NCBI RefSeq assembly: GCF_006542685.1
Contig: NZ_AP019736.1
Coordinates: 1,150,001-1,214,000, forward strand
DNA: 64,000 bases
Direction: 5' to 3'
Origin: Alistipes dispar
GTDB taxonomy: Bacteria > Bacteroidota > Bacteroidia > Bacteroidales > Rikenellaceae
The translations under genes were made by a program, and so were the position numbers. The notes beneath the pieces are model-generated. The model did not search any database, was not told where the DNA came from, and saw only the letters and a list, made by a program, of their open reading frames with translations. Positions 25,758 through 34,090 of this stretch are shown piece by piece (positions within the stretch are counted from its first letter, which is position 1; each line of letters starts with the position of its first letter).

Positions 25758-27332
25758 ATGACACGAATCAACCATATCAAACTGGGACTTCTCTCCGCAG
25801 CGGCGTGCATGGCGGCCTCCTGCACGGGAGACTTCGACTCCTTCAACACCAACCCCGACGCGGTGCAGCAGATCGACGTGAAGAACTACATCACCACGAT
25901 GGAGCGCGACGCCGTGATTCCCACCAGCGACGAGGGCGCGAACGAATACCAGCGCGCCTGCAACCTGATGGGCGACACCTTCGGCGGCTATTTCGCCCCG
26001 ATCCAGGCCTTCAACGGAGGCAGCTACACCTGCACCTACGACCTCGACGGCACGGACTACAACAACGTCCCCTTTTCGGTGGCCTTCACCAACGTGATGC
26101 CCGCATGGCTGCAACTCAAATACGCCCATGAGAACGGACAGATCACCGACGACATCTTCGCCGTGGCCGAAGTGATCCGCGTGATGGCGCTCCAGCGCGC
26201 CACGGACATCTACGGCCCGATCCCCGTGTCGCATTTCGGGGAGACCGAAAACCCCTACGAGTCGCAGCAGACCGTCTATGAGAATCTCTTCCGCGATCTG
26301 GACGCGGCGATCGCCACCCTGACCGAATACGCCACCAACTCGGCCGACGCGCATCCGCTCGAAAAGGTGGACGCCATCTACCAGGGCGACTATCCGAAAT
26401 GGCTCAAACTGGCCAACTCGGTCAAACTCCGTATGGCGATGCGCATCCGCTTCGTCGAGCCCGGCAAGGCGCAGGAGTATGCCGAAGCGGCCGTGGCGGC
26501 GGGCGTGATGGAGTCCTCCGACGACGGAGCATGGCTCAAAACCTCGGGGTCGATCGTGATCTTCAATCCCCTCGAGGAGGTGTGGAACGCCTACGAGGAC
26601 ACCCGCATGGGAGCGACCATCGACGCCTATATGAACGGGTACGACGACCCCCGTCTGCCGATCTACTTCAAGGGCAGCGAGCTGGACAGCAAGTACCACG
26701 GCGTGCGCAGCGGCCTGAAGTCGATGCTCAAGGAACACTACACGCGCCTGTCCGTACCCAATGTCGCAAAGACGACGCCGGTGGTGTGGATGCTGGCCTC
26801 GGAGGTGGCCTTCCTGCGCGCCGAGGGCGCCATGCTCAACTGGGACATGGGCGGCAAGGACGAGGATTTCTACAAGAAGGGCATCGAACTGTCGTTCCTG
26901 GAGAACGGCCTTTCGGCCGGCGATGCCGCCGCCTACGCCGAGAGCGACGCACAACCGGGAAAATTCGAGGACAGCTCGGAAAGCACGAACAAGTACAACT
27001 ACGCCCAGCCTTCGACAATCACCCCGAAGTGGAACGCCTCGGCCGGAGACGAGGAAAAACTCGAGCGCATCATCACCCAGAAATGGCTGGCCATGTACCC
27101 CAACGGACAGGAGGCCTGGTCGGAATTCCGGCGCACGGGGTACCCCAAACTCATTCCGATCGTGGACAACATGAGCGGCGGCAAGGTGGCGACCGACGAA
27201 CAGGTGCGCCGCATGACCTTCCCGCGCTCGGAGTACTCGAACAACCTGACGGGCGTACAGCAGGCCATCTCGCTGCTCGGAGGCCCGGACACGGGAGGCA
27301 CGCACCTCTGGTGGGACAAGAAAAACCGATGA
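25758..27332 (+). CDS. SusD-like outer-membrane glycan-binding lipoprotein (PUL2)
   Basis: 524-residue surface lipoprotein partner of the STN-SusC. Seen: lipoprotein signal with Cys22 (MAASC-TG), followed by DFDSFNTNPDAV typical of the SusD-like type 2 group; central QRATDIYGPIPVSHFGE and PLEKVDAIYQGDYPKWLKLANSVKLRMAMRI motifs; ASEVAFLRAEGAMLNWDMGG; C-terminal IITQKWLAMYPNGQEAWSEFRRTGYPKL. This group differs from the RagB-like SusD of PUL1 and is common beside GH18-type enzymes. It starts 13 bases after SusC and precedes the GH18 gene by 29 bases, within one operon. Confidence 0.95.
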   Translation: MTRINHIKLGLLSAAACMAASCTGDFDSFNTNPDAVQQIDVKNYITTMERDAVIPTSDEGANEYQRACNLMGDTFGGYFAPIQAFNGGSYTCTYDLDGTDYNNVPFSVAFTNVMPAWLQLKYAHENGQITDDIFAVAEVIRVMALQRATDIYGPIPVSHFGETENPYESQQTVYENLFRDLDAAIATLTEYATNSADAHPLEKVDAIYQGDYPKWLKLANSVKLRMAMRIRFVEPGKAQEYAEAAVAAGVMESSDDGAWLKTSGSIVIFNPLEEVWNAYEDTRMGATIDAYMNGYDDPRLPIYFKGSELDSKYHGVRSGLKSMLKEHYTRLSVPNVAKTTPVVWMLASEVAFLRAEGAMLNWDMGGKDEDFYKKGIELSFLENGLSAGDAAAYAESDAQPGKFEDSSESTNKYNYAQPSTITPKWNASAGDEEKLERIITQKWLAMYPNGQEAWSEFRRTGYPKLIPIVDNMSGGKVATDEQVRRMTFPRSEYSNNLTGVQQAISLLGGPDTGGTHLWWDKKNR

Positions 27333-27361
27333 CCTGAAAATCCTTAAAGCGACAAACAACC

Positions 27362-29263
27362 ATGAAAAACTTCCTGAAATACGCAGTGAGCTGTCTTGCG
27401 CTGGGAGCGCTGCTCGCCGGCTGCTCGGACTGGGTGGAATCCGAGCGCGTAATCACCCAGCATCCCGACGAGCAATCGCCCATCCTGCGCGACAACGCCT
27501 ATTACGCCGCCCTGCGCGACTGGAAACGGAACACCAAGCACAAGATCGCCTTCGGCTGGTACGGCTCCTGGACGGCCGTGGGCGCTTCGTACCAGACCCG
27601 TCTGGCGAGCGCCCCCGATTCGATGGACATCATCTCGATCTGGAGCCAGTGGCATTCGCTGACGCCCGAACAGATGGCCGACAAGGAGTTCGTCCAGAAG
27701 ATCAAGGGTACGAAAGTGACCTTCACGATCTTCGCCCACGAAGTGCCCGACGAATTTCTGGTGGACGGCGAGGTGACCCCCGAAGGGCTGGCCACCTACG
27801 CGAGGGCTTACGCCCGGGACTCGATGAACAAGTACTCGTACGACGGCATCGACCTCGACTACGAACCGGGATTCGGCGGCACGGGGCCGCTGGTGGGCCA
27901 TGACAACGAGAACATGAAGATATTCTGTCAGGAGCTGAGCAAGTACGTGGGTCCGAAATCGGGTACGGGACGGCTGTTCATGATCGACGGCGTACCCTAT
28001 GCCGTGCACAAGGAGATCGCCGAACTGTTCGACTACGGCATCGTGCAGGCCTACAACTCGAGCGGTTATACCGACTTGCAGAACCGTTTCGACAATGCCT
28101 ACGCCAAGGGCTGGAAACCCGAACAGTACATCTTCGCCGAAAACTTCGAATCCTTCTGGAAGAACGGCGGCGTGACGCACACGTGCCGCGACGGACAGGT
28201 GGTCAATTCGTTGCTGGGCATGGCCCGCTTCAACCCCGAGCAGGGCTACTGCGGCGGTTTCGGCGCCTACCACATGGAATACGAGTACGGCAACTCGGCG
28301 ATGCCCTACAAATACATGCGCGAGGCGATTCAGGACGTGAATCCCGCCGGCGGGTCGATCGTGGCCTCCTTCACGAAGAACGACATGCCCGAATATTCGT
28401 TCCTGATCGAGAGCGACGGTTCGATCTCGGGGTCGATGGACGAGAAGGTGCAGCTCACGCTCTCGCAGAAGGCTCCGGCCGATCTCACGGTTTCGCTGGC
28501 GATGGACAACTCGCTCGTGGAGACCTACAACCTGAAGAACGGCAAGTCCTACCTGACCGTCGATCCGGAGCGGGTGTCGCTCGGCACGCTCGAAATCAAG
28601 GCCGGGGAATTCCTGTCCGGCGAAGCTCCGGTCGGGTTCGACGCCGCAGGCGCCGCGAAGGGCGAGTACCTGCTTCCCATCGTGGCGGAACTCCCCGAAG
28701 GGGGCGCATACGTCTCGAAGAGCGACCCGATGGTGCGCTACATCGTCATCCGGGTCTCGACCATGGACATCGACACCGAAGCCACGGCGCTCACGGGCAC
28801 GAAGATCGAACCCGCGGCAGGCTGGACCATCTCCTGCTACCAGGGAACCAACTCGTCGGGCGCCACCGGCGTCTGGAACTGCGACACCGACGAACAGAAA
28901 GCCAAAATGTTCGACGGCAAACTCGACGAACAGTGCTGGTACGCAAGCAGCCAATCCTTCTCGTGGGGCTACGGCGGCAACTTCATCATCGGACTGGACA
29001 AGACGTACGACGTGAGCGGCTTCCGCTGGCACTACTACTACGAGGACTCCAACCCACAGATCACGGACGTCCGGTACAGCGAAGACGGAAAGAACTGGAC
29101 CAGCCTGAGCAATCAGGTGGCGTTCGTTCCCAAAGTCACCGACCAATGGAAGATCTTCCAGTTCAAGGAGGCCGTGAAAGCCCGTTACATCCGGGTGTAC
29201 GTGGGGAACGTCTCCGGTTTCACGAGCATGAACGAGGCGGAAATCCACACGCCCGCAAACTAA
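27362..29263 (+). CDS. GH18 endo-glycosidase lipoprotein with DUF1735 and discoidin-like domains (PUL2)
   Basis: 633-residue lipoprotein (Cys21, LLAGC-SDW) expected at the cell surface. Seen: GH18 barrel at about 55-335 with the intact catalytic motif DxxDxDxE (Asp161, Asp164, Asp166, Glu168 in YDGIDLDYEP), so it should be active with Glu168 as acid; a DUF1735 beta domain at about 340-470; and a C-terminal F5/8 type C (discoidin) carbohydrate-binding domain at about 480-633 (WYASSQSFSWGYGGNFIIGLDKTYDVSGFRWHYY). This architecture is that of endo-beta-N-acetylglucosaminidases of Bacteroidota, which release N-glycans from glycoproteins; chitinase-like activity is an alternative. Its place in a sigma/anti-sigma PUL fits host-glycan use. 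Confidence 0.93.
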   Translation: MKNFLKYAVSCLALGALLAGCSDWVESERVITQHPDEQSPILRDNAYYAALRDWKRNTKHKIAFGWYGSWTAVGASYQTRLASAPDSMDIISIWSQWHSLTPEQMADKEFVQKIKGTKVTFTIFAHEVPDEFLVDGEVTPEGLATYARAYARDSMNKYSYDGIDLDYEPGFGGTGPLVGHDNENMKIFCQELSKYVGPKSGTGRLFMIDGVPYAVHKEIAELFDYGIVQAYNSSGYTDLQNRFDNAYAKGWKPEQYIFAENFESFWKNGGVTHTCRDGQVVNSLLGMARFNPEQGYCGGFGAYHMEYEYGNSAMPYKYMREAIQDVNPAGGSIVASFTKNDMPEYSFLIESDGSISGSMDEKVQLTLSQKAPADLTVSLAMDNSLVETYNLKNGKSYLTVDPERVSLGTLEIKAGEFLSGEAPVGFDAAGAAKGEYLLPIVAELPEGGAYVSKSDPMVRYIVIRVSTMDIDTEATALTGTKIEPAAGWTISCYQGTNSSGATGVWNCDTDEQKAKMFDGKLDEQCWYASSQSFSWGYGGNFIIGLDKTYDVSGFRWHYYYEDSNPQITDVRYSEDGKNWTSLSNQVAFVPKVTDQWKIFQFKEAVKARYIRVYVGNVSGFTSMNEAEIHTPAN

Positions 29264-29286
29264 CGACATAAAAACCCGACAAAACC

Positions 29287-30447
29287 ATGAAACTGAAATA
29301 TTCGATCGCTCCGCTGCTGTTCGCGGCCCTTCTTTCGGGAACGGGCTGTCAGGAAGAGGCGGAGGTATATCCGGCGGTCTATATGACCGACGCCCAAAGC
29401 AACCCCGACAAGTCGATGACGGTCGAAGAGGCCCCGGCCAAAACGTCGTTCACGGTCTCCTCCTCGGAGCTGGCCCGGCAGGACGTACACGTGAAGATCG
29501 AGGTGCAGCCGCAACTGATCGACGCCTTCAACCGGAAATACGGCAAGAACTACCGGGTTCCGGCCGAAAACTGCTATGCGATCAGCGCGACGGAAACCGT
29601 CATCGAAGCCGGCTTCAGCACGTCATCTCCCGTGGAATTCACGGTGACGAGCATCGACGGATTCGCCGAAGGCGTGACCTACTGCGTACCTGTCAGCATC
29701 ACCTCCGTATCGGGCGGCATGCGGGTCCTCGAACCCTCGCGCACGCTCTACATCGTGCTGAAGACACCGGTCATCAGCAAGGCGATCTACCTCGGTTCGG
29801 GGAACGTCTATAAAGTGCCCTCGTTCCAGGAGGACACCAATCTCGCGGCGCTTCCGCAGCTCACGCTCGAGGCACGCGTTTACATGGAGCGCTTCGCCAG
29901 CTCGGATCCCTACATCAGCTCGATCATGGGCATCGAAGGAGTCTGCGGCGTGCGTTTCGGCGACGTGAAGATCGACCCGAACGTACTCCAGATATGCCAC
30001 GGCGACTACCAGCCGGCAGCGACCGACAAACCCTTCGACACGGAGAAGTGGTATCACGTGGCCGCCGTATGGACCGGCTCTTCGTGGGACATCTACATCG
30101 ACGGCATCTACGCCACCGGCGTTCCCACGCAGGGCGAGACCGTGGATCTTTCGAGCGACAACTCGGGCGGCTTCTATCTGGGCGCCTCCTACGGCGGCGG
30201 CCGCTACATGTACGGCTACATCGCCGAGGCCCGCGTATGGACCCGCGCGCTGTCGCAGTCGGAGATCGCCAACAACATGAACTACGTCGATCCCGCTTCG
30301 GACGGTCTGCTCGCCTACTGGCGCATGAACGAATGGGAGCCGAACGAAGACGGTTCCGGCAATGTCGTGCGCGACGAAACGGGTCATGGCTACGACGCCA
30401 TCGGAGGAAGCTCCGACCCGCAGATGATCGACACCAAGTGGAACTGA
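29287..30447 (+). CDS. DUF1735 plus LamG-domain surface glycan-binding lipoprotein (PUL2)
   Basis: 386-residue lipoprotein (Cys21 followed by Q-E-E, an acidic pattern like the Bacteroidota surface-export signal). Seen: DUF1735 beta domain at about 30-155 (AKTSFTVSSSELARQDVHVKIEV) and a LamG/concanavalin-like jelly roll at about 165-386 (LTLEARVYMERF, KWYHVAAVWTGSSWDIYIDGIYATG, YGYIAEARVWTRALSQSEIANNMN). No glycosidase motif. The layout is that of a surface glycan-binding protein that helps present the ligand to SusD and the GH18 enzyme. Starts 23 bases after GH18; last gene of the PUL2 operon, followed by a hairpin. Confidence 0.9.
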   Translation: MKLKYSIAPLLFAALLSGTGCQEEAEVYPAVYMTDAQSNPDKSMTVEEAPAKTSFTVSSSELARQDVHVKIEVQPQLIDAFNRKYGKNYRVPAENCYAISATETVIEAGFSTSSPVEFTVTSIDGFAEGVTYCVPVSITSVSGGMRVLEPSRTLYIVLKTPVISKAIYLGSGNVYKVPSFQEDTNLAALPQLTLEARVYMERFASSDPYISSIMGIEGVCGVRFGDVKIDPNVLQICHGDYQPAATDKPFDTEKWYHVAAVWTGSSWDIYIDGIYATGVPTQGETVDLSSDNSGGFYLGASYGGGRYMYGYIAEARVWTRALSQSEIANNMNYVDPASDGLLAYWRMNEWEPNEDGSGNVVRDETGHGYDAIGGSSDPQMIDTKWN

Positions 30448-30470
30448 TCCGCCGTTCCACGGACTGAAAC

Positions 30471-30508
30471 CCGAGCGGCCCGGCAGCATCCGTTGCCCGG
30501 CCGCTCGG
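30471..30508 (+). terminator. Terminator-like hairpin at the end of the PUL2 operon
   Basis: A 15-bp GC-rich stem with one mismatch (CCGAGCGGCC.. / ..GGCCGCTCGG) and an 8-nt loop lies 24 bases after the stop. The T-run is weak (TCGTTTC), so termination may be partial. Confidence 0.65.
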
Positions 30509-30574
30509 TCGTTTCGGCCCCGGCACATCCCCGGCCGGTCCGGACATCCGCCCGAAGAGCCGTCCGCCCCGGGA

Positions 30575-30606
30575 TTTGGCCCCCTGCGCAAAAATCGCTA
30601 TCTTCG
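30575..30606 (+). promoter_or_regulatory. Promoter of the TetR-family gene
   Basis: TTTG (30575-30578), 20-nt spacer, TATCTTCG (30599-30606), one base off TAnnTTTG. Start codon 26 bases downstream. Confidence 0.7.
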
Positions 30607-30631
30607 CGGGAGAGGAGAAACGGACACGGCC

Positions 30632-31246
30632 ATGAAAACCAATCGGGAGGAGATTCTGCAGAACTGTCTGTCGGTCTTTGCGACCATGAACTACGAAAGG
30701 GCCAGCATCACGGAACTGTCGCGGGCCTGCGGGCTGTCGCGCATGGCCATACACCACTATTTTCCCAACAAGCAGGCCGTATTCACGGCCGTCGTGGACC
30801 GCTACGTCTTCGGAGTGCAGGACCCGGCCAACAAGTTCGGCGCCTCGGAGGGCTCGCTCGCGGACTTCATCGACAACTACCTCGACGGCATCGTCCGCAC
30901 CATGCGGCAGATCGTCGGTCTCTGTGCCGGAAAAACGGAGGGGGGGGGAGCCGTGGCCCCGAATTTCCACTACTTCAACCTGATGCTCCAGACCCGGCGG
31001 TACTACCCCGGCGCGGAGCGGAAATTCGAACAGCTCTACCGGAAGACGCGCACCTACTGGCGCAAAGCCGTGCAGCGGGCCGCCGAGACGGGCGAAGTGC
31101 GCCCCGACATCGACGTCGCACGCATCGCCGACATGTTCCATCAGATTCACTTCGGGCTTTCGTTCGAGCAGGCCATGCTGCAAGGGCTCGACATCGGCAC
31201 GCTGGCCGGGCAGTTCCGCCAGCTATACGAGCTTATCCGGGCCTGA
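30632..31246 (+). CDS. TetR/AcrR-family transcriptional regulator
   Basis: 204-residue repressor-type protein. Seen: N-terminal helix-turn-helix at about 8-55 (ASITELSRACGLSRMAIHHYFPNKQAVFTAVV), the TetR signature; the rest is a helical ligand/dimer domain with no recognisable effector. Codons 103-106 (Glu-Gly-Gly-Gly) contain a run of nine G (30940-30948); gain or loss of one G would truncate it in the ligand domain. No divergent gene lies beside it; the nearest candidates for control are the small membrane protein downstream and the PUL2 operon upstream. Target unknown. Confidence 0.9.
   Translation: MKTNREEILQNCLSVFATMNYERASITELSRACGLSRMAIHHYFPNKQAVFTAVVDRYVFGVQDPANKFGASEGSLADFIDNYLDGIVRTMRQIVGLCAGKTEGGGAVAPNFHYFNLMLQTRRYYPGAERKFEQLYRKTRTYWRKAVQRAAETGEVRPDIDVARIADMFHQIHFGLSFEQAMLQGLDIGTLAGQFRQLYELIRA
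30940..30948 (+). repeat. G9 homopolymer inside the TetR-family gene
   Basis: Nine G preceded by GA and followed by A, in the same codon phase as the tract in the STN-SusC gene (GAG GGG GGG GGA). Encodes Glu103-Gly106. Confidence 0.9.
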
Positions 31247-31347
31247 TTTCCGGAAAGGCCGACCGGCACGGTCGCCGGGAGCCCGAAGAGGCGCGAACCG
31301 GCAGAACGAATCAATATCCTGACATACAATAAATTGCCTTCGCACGA

Positions 31348-31356
31348 GGGGGGGGG
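31348..31356 (+). repeat. G9 homopolymer in the TetR downstream region
   Basis: Third run of nine G preceded by GA, non-coding, directly before the terminator-like hairpin at 31361-31389 and 78 bases before the -7 box of the next gene. Confidence 0.88.
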
Positions 31357-31360
31357 TTGC

Positions 31361-31389
31361 GCCCGACCCCGGAAACGGGCCGTTTTTTT
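31361..31389 (+). terminator. Rho-independent terminator after the TetR-family gene
   Basis: Short stem GCCCG / CGGGC with a 10-nt loop, then CG and seven T (31383-31389). It lies 115 bases after the TetR stop. The stem is short; the adjacent G-run could pair alternatively with the C-run in the loop. Confidence 0.6.
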
Positions 31390-31433
31390 CTCAAAAAAAC
31401 ATACGACCGTATAATTATCTGCCGTCTTTTTCC

Positions 31434-31441
31434 TATATTTG
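31434..31441 (+). promoter_or_regulatory. -7 box upstream of the small membrane protein gene
   Basis: TATATTTG, a full match to TAnnTTTG, in an AT-rich stretch. No TTTG at the -33 position. Its placement excludes the in-frame ATG at 31439 and supports the start at 31487. Confidence 0.6.
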
Positions 31442-31486
31442 TACTCGCAGACACAATCCGAAACGAAACACACACCGAAAAACACC

Positions 31487-31945
31487 ATGAGAACCTTCAA
31501 CTACACCCCGTCCAGCCCCTTCTCGGGCAAACTGACGAACCTCGGCATCTCCCTCGTGATGATCGTCTTCCCGCTCGTCGCCCCGTTCGGCATCCGCATC
31601 GGCAGCATGCGGATCCTCGGACCTACGGCCGTCACGATCCTCTTCGTCGCGGGAGGCGCCGTACTGCTCCTCTGCACGCTGCTCGAAATCCGGAAGGCCC
31701 GCGCGCTGGCCGCCGCCGGAGGCCGAATCACCATAGACGGCGACCGGGTGACCTTTCCCGTCGTGCGCAAGGGCGCGGTGACGGAGGAGACGCTGCTCAT
31801 CCCGCAGGTCGAACGCACGAAATTCGACGAGGAGGAGAACGAATTCGAAATCGCGCTGCCGGACGCGCACCACACCTTCAACGCCGGGTACTTCGACTCG
31901 GAGGAGGAGTTCGAGGCGTTCCGCGCCCTCTTCGAAAAAGCCTGA
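31487..31945 (+). CDS. Small membrane protein with two TM helices and a soluble C-terminal domain, function unknown
   Basis: 152 residues from the ATG at 31487; the upstream in-frame ATG at 31439 overlaps the promoter box and would add a polar tail. Seen: two hydrophobic helices at about 17-37 and 44-65, then a beta-rich soluble part of about 80 residues with an acidic centre (VERTKFDEEENEFEIALPDAHH) and a helical end. The layout resembles small PH-like membrane proteins, but I do not recognise the family. It follows a TetR gene and a terminator and precedes the lipoprotein gene at 32062 by 116 bases. Confidence 0.75.
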   Translation: MRTFNYTPSSPFSGKLTNLGISLVMIVFPLVAPFGIRIGSMRILGPTAVTILFVAGGAVLLLCTLLEIRKARALAAAGGRITIDGDRVTFPVVRKGAVTEETLLIPQVERTKFDEEENEFEIALPDAHHTFNAGYFDSEEEFEAFRALFEKA

Positions 31946-32061
31946 CACACGGACCGGAAGGATTCCCCGGAAATGCGGACCGCCTTCCGTTCCGGAAGAC
32001 AGTCCCGCGTCCGCGGCATCCCGGCAATCTTTTCCGTATCATCTCAAAACCATAACGAAAT

Positions 32062-32697
32062 ATGCGAAAACCGCTTATCTGCGCCGTCGCGCCGCTGCTC
32101 GCCGCCGCGACCGTTTCCTGCTCGATGATCTCGGGCTATTCCACCGACGAGGCCGCGAGCTACGCCCGTGCCGTCGAGCTGGTGAAAACCAACGTGGACA
32201 CCGACAAGTTCAAGATCTACTCGATCGACTTCTTCGAACGGGAGGCTCTGTCGGACGACCTGTTCCTCGTCTCGGTGAAGATGGTGAACCGGGACGACCG
32301 GGCCTTCAGCCAGACCTACTACCTCAACGGGCTGGAACCCACCGATCTGGACGACGTATCGTTCGACGCTCCGAAATACGAAACCACCGCGGGCATCGAC
32401 CCCGGAACGATCGACCCGGAAGAGATCGCCGCTCAGATCGCCCGGGCCAAGACGATGCTGCCCGAGGGGCACACCTTCAAGTCGGTCGGCAACTACACGA
32501 TAGAGGAGGCCGTTCCCTCGGACAACGATTATCTCAACAGGGGCAAAGAGTTCGGCGGACGGACCGCCTCGTTCGTCGTCCGCTTCACCGAGGACGGCAA
32601 GGAGACCGAATCGAGCGCCGGCAAGACCTCCTATATCTATTACGAAGCGCAGGTCACCGTCGGAGAGGACGGACAGCTCTCTATCGAAGCGAAATAA
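32062..32697 (+). CDS. Lipoprotein of unknown function, first gene of the protease cluster
   Basis: 211 residues with a lipoprotein signal (hydrophobic 7-19, Cys20 in TVSC-SMISG). The mature part is acidic and mixed alpha/beta (YARAVELVKTNVDTDKFKIYSIDFFERE, DLFLVSVKMVNRDDRAFSQTYYLNG, KTSYIYYEAQVTV), probably one compact periplasmic domain. No catalytic motif seen. It precedes the YbjN-like gene by 22 bases, so it is the likely first member of the five-gene run 32062-37333. I do not recognise the family. Confidence 0.8.
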   Translation: MRKPLICAVAPLLAAATVSCSMISGYSTDEAASYARAVELVKTNVDTDKFKIYSIDFFEREALSDDLFLVSVKMVNRDDRAFSQTYYLNGLEPTDLDDVSFDAPKYETTAGIDPGTIDPEEIAAQIARAKTMLPEGHTFKSVGNYTIEEAVPSDNDYLNRGKEFGGRTASFVVRFTEDGKETESSAGKTSYIYYEAQVTVGEDGQLSIEAK

Positions 32698-32719
32698 ACC
32701 CACATAACGTTCCGAACCC

Positions 32720-34066
32720 ATGAAAACCACACACGCATACGTCGCTCCCGCGATCGGCTCCACGCAGAGCAAGGTCAGCATGGAGGCCTGGGAGCAGAGC
32801 CTCGAACGCTACAACGAAGGCAAACACCTCGAAGCGTTCCACCTGCTGCTCGACCACCTCAATCCCGGATTCCGGGCCAAGTACGGCAATGCCGACGGCA
32901 CGGAGTTCCACATCCCCCACGGCTCGATCCTGGTCAATATCCTCGTCCGCGACGGACGGCTGGAGGTCCATGCCGATTTCCTCCGTCTCCCCGAAAAGGG
33001 CCGCGTGGCCATGCTGCGCCAGGTCGCCGACCTGACACTCAACCGCCTGCTGCTGCCGCGCTTCCGCAAGGAGGGCGACCGCCTGCGCATGGAGTACGTC
33101 TGCCCGCTCGCGCAGAGCCATCCCCACAAAATCTACTTCGTGCTGCGCAACATCTGCCACGTCGGCGACCGCTACGACGACGAGTTCTGCACGAAGTTCG
33201 GCGCCGAACGCTGCTACGAGCCGCGCGTCACGCCCTACTCCGCCGAGGAGTGCGCCCGGATCGTCGAGGCCATCCGCGCCACCTGCCGCGAGACGCTCGA
33301 CGCGGTGAAGGAGTACGACGCCGAACGCAAGTACGGATACTCGTGGAACGTGATCGACACGGCTTTCTACAAGATCAGCTACTTCGCGCAGCCGCAGGGA
33401 CAACTGTCGAACGACCTGGACAAGGCGGTGGACGACATGGACCGGGAGCTGCCCGTGGCGGAGCTCGTCGCCAAAGGACGGGCCTTCCTCGAGAAGCTGC
33501 TCGCGACGCCCGGGGAACAGCTCGCCGCCGACCTCTACTTCGTCGATACGCTCGTCTCGACCAAGCGCCGTTCGTCGCTGGCCAACGTGCAGGAGAACAT
33601 GAAGGACCTCTACCAGGAGGCCACCGAGGCGATCGAGGCGGAGAATTACGAACGCAGCGTGGTGCGCATCCTCTACAAGTTCTACGAAATGTACTTCTAC
33701 AACGACGTGCAGGACGACATCAACACCGTCGTGGCCCGGGCGCTGAAACAGTCGGCCGGGAAACCGATGGAGGAGGCGTCGGAGATTCTCTACGCGGCGC
33801 TCGAAAAGCTCATGGACGACGATCTGGAAGAGGACGGGCCGGATTTCTTCTCCGGAGCCGCCGGCCTCGACGGCGGGACGGCGGAGGCCGCCGCGGAGCA
33901 GATCGCCCGGATGCAGCAGACGGCGGCGGAGATGCAGTCGCAGGTGGCCCGGATGCAGGCCGACATGCAGGCCGCCATGGCGCGCGGCGACATGGCCGAA
34001 TACATGCGGCTGGCGATGGAGTTCCAGCAGAAGATGATGGAGCAGGCGCTCAAGGATCAGCAATAA
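32720..34066 (+). CDS. YbjN/type III chaperone-like domain protein with C-terminal coiled coil
   Basis: 448 residues, no signal peptide, so cytosolic. Seen: an N-terminal alpha/beta domain at about 20-165 whose strand-helix pattern (ILVNILVRDGRLEVHADFLRLPEKG, then DRLRMEYVCPLAQSHPHKIYF) resembles the YbjN/secretion-chaperone fold and lines up by eye with the C-terminal domain of the protease encoded next door; a helical middle (200-350); a Gly/Ala linker; and a Met/Gln/Ala-rich coiled coil at about 390-448 (RMQQTAAEMQSQVARMQADMQ). A binding or adaptor role for the adjacent protease is an inference. Gap to the protease gene 24 bases. Confidence 0.82.
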   Translation: MKTTHAYVAPAIGSTQSKVSMEAWEQSLERYNEGKHLEAFHLLLDHLNPGFRAKYGNADGTEFHIPHGSILVNILVRDGRLEVHADFLRLPEKGRVAMLRQVADLTLNRLLLPRFRKEGDRLRMEYVCPLAQSHPHKIYFVLRNICHVGDRYDDEFCTKFGAERCYEPRVTPYSAEECARIVEAIRATCRETLDAVKEYDAERKYGYSWNVIDTAFYKISYFAQPQGQLSNDLDKAVDDMDRELPVAELVAKGRAFLEKLLATPGEQLAADLYFVDTLVSTKRRSSLANVQENMKDLYQEATEAIEAENYERSVVRILYKFYEMYFYNDVQDDINTVVARALKQSAGKPMEEASEILYAALEKLMDDDLEEDGPDFFSGAAGLDGGTAEAAAEQIARMQQTAAEMQSQVARMQADMQAAMARGDMAEYMRLAMEFQQKMMEQALKDQQ

Positions 34067-34090
34067 ACCGTCAAAAAACAGGCACATACC

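Noticed and set aside
22301..25852. Open frame of over 1100 codons on the minus strand opposite the STN-SusC gene
   Set aside because: Antisense shadow of an unmistakable SusC gene; composition is Val/Arg/Gly/His-rich with no family motifs.
31951..31993. Imperfect 11-bp inverted repeat between the small membrane protein and the lipoprotein gene
   Set aside because: No T-run follows and the loop is long; not strong enough to call a terminator.
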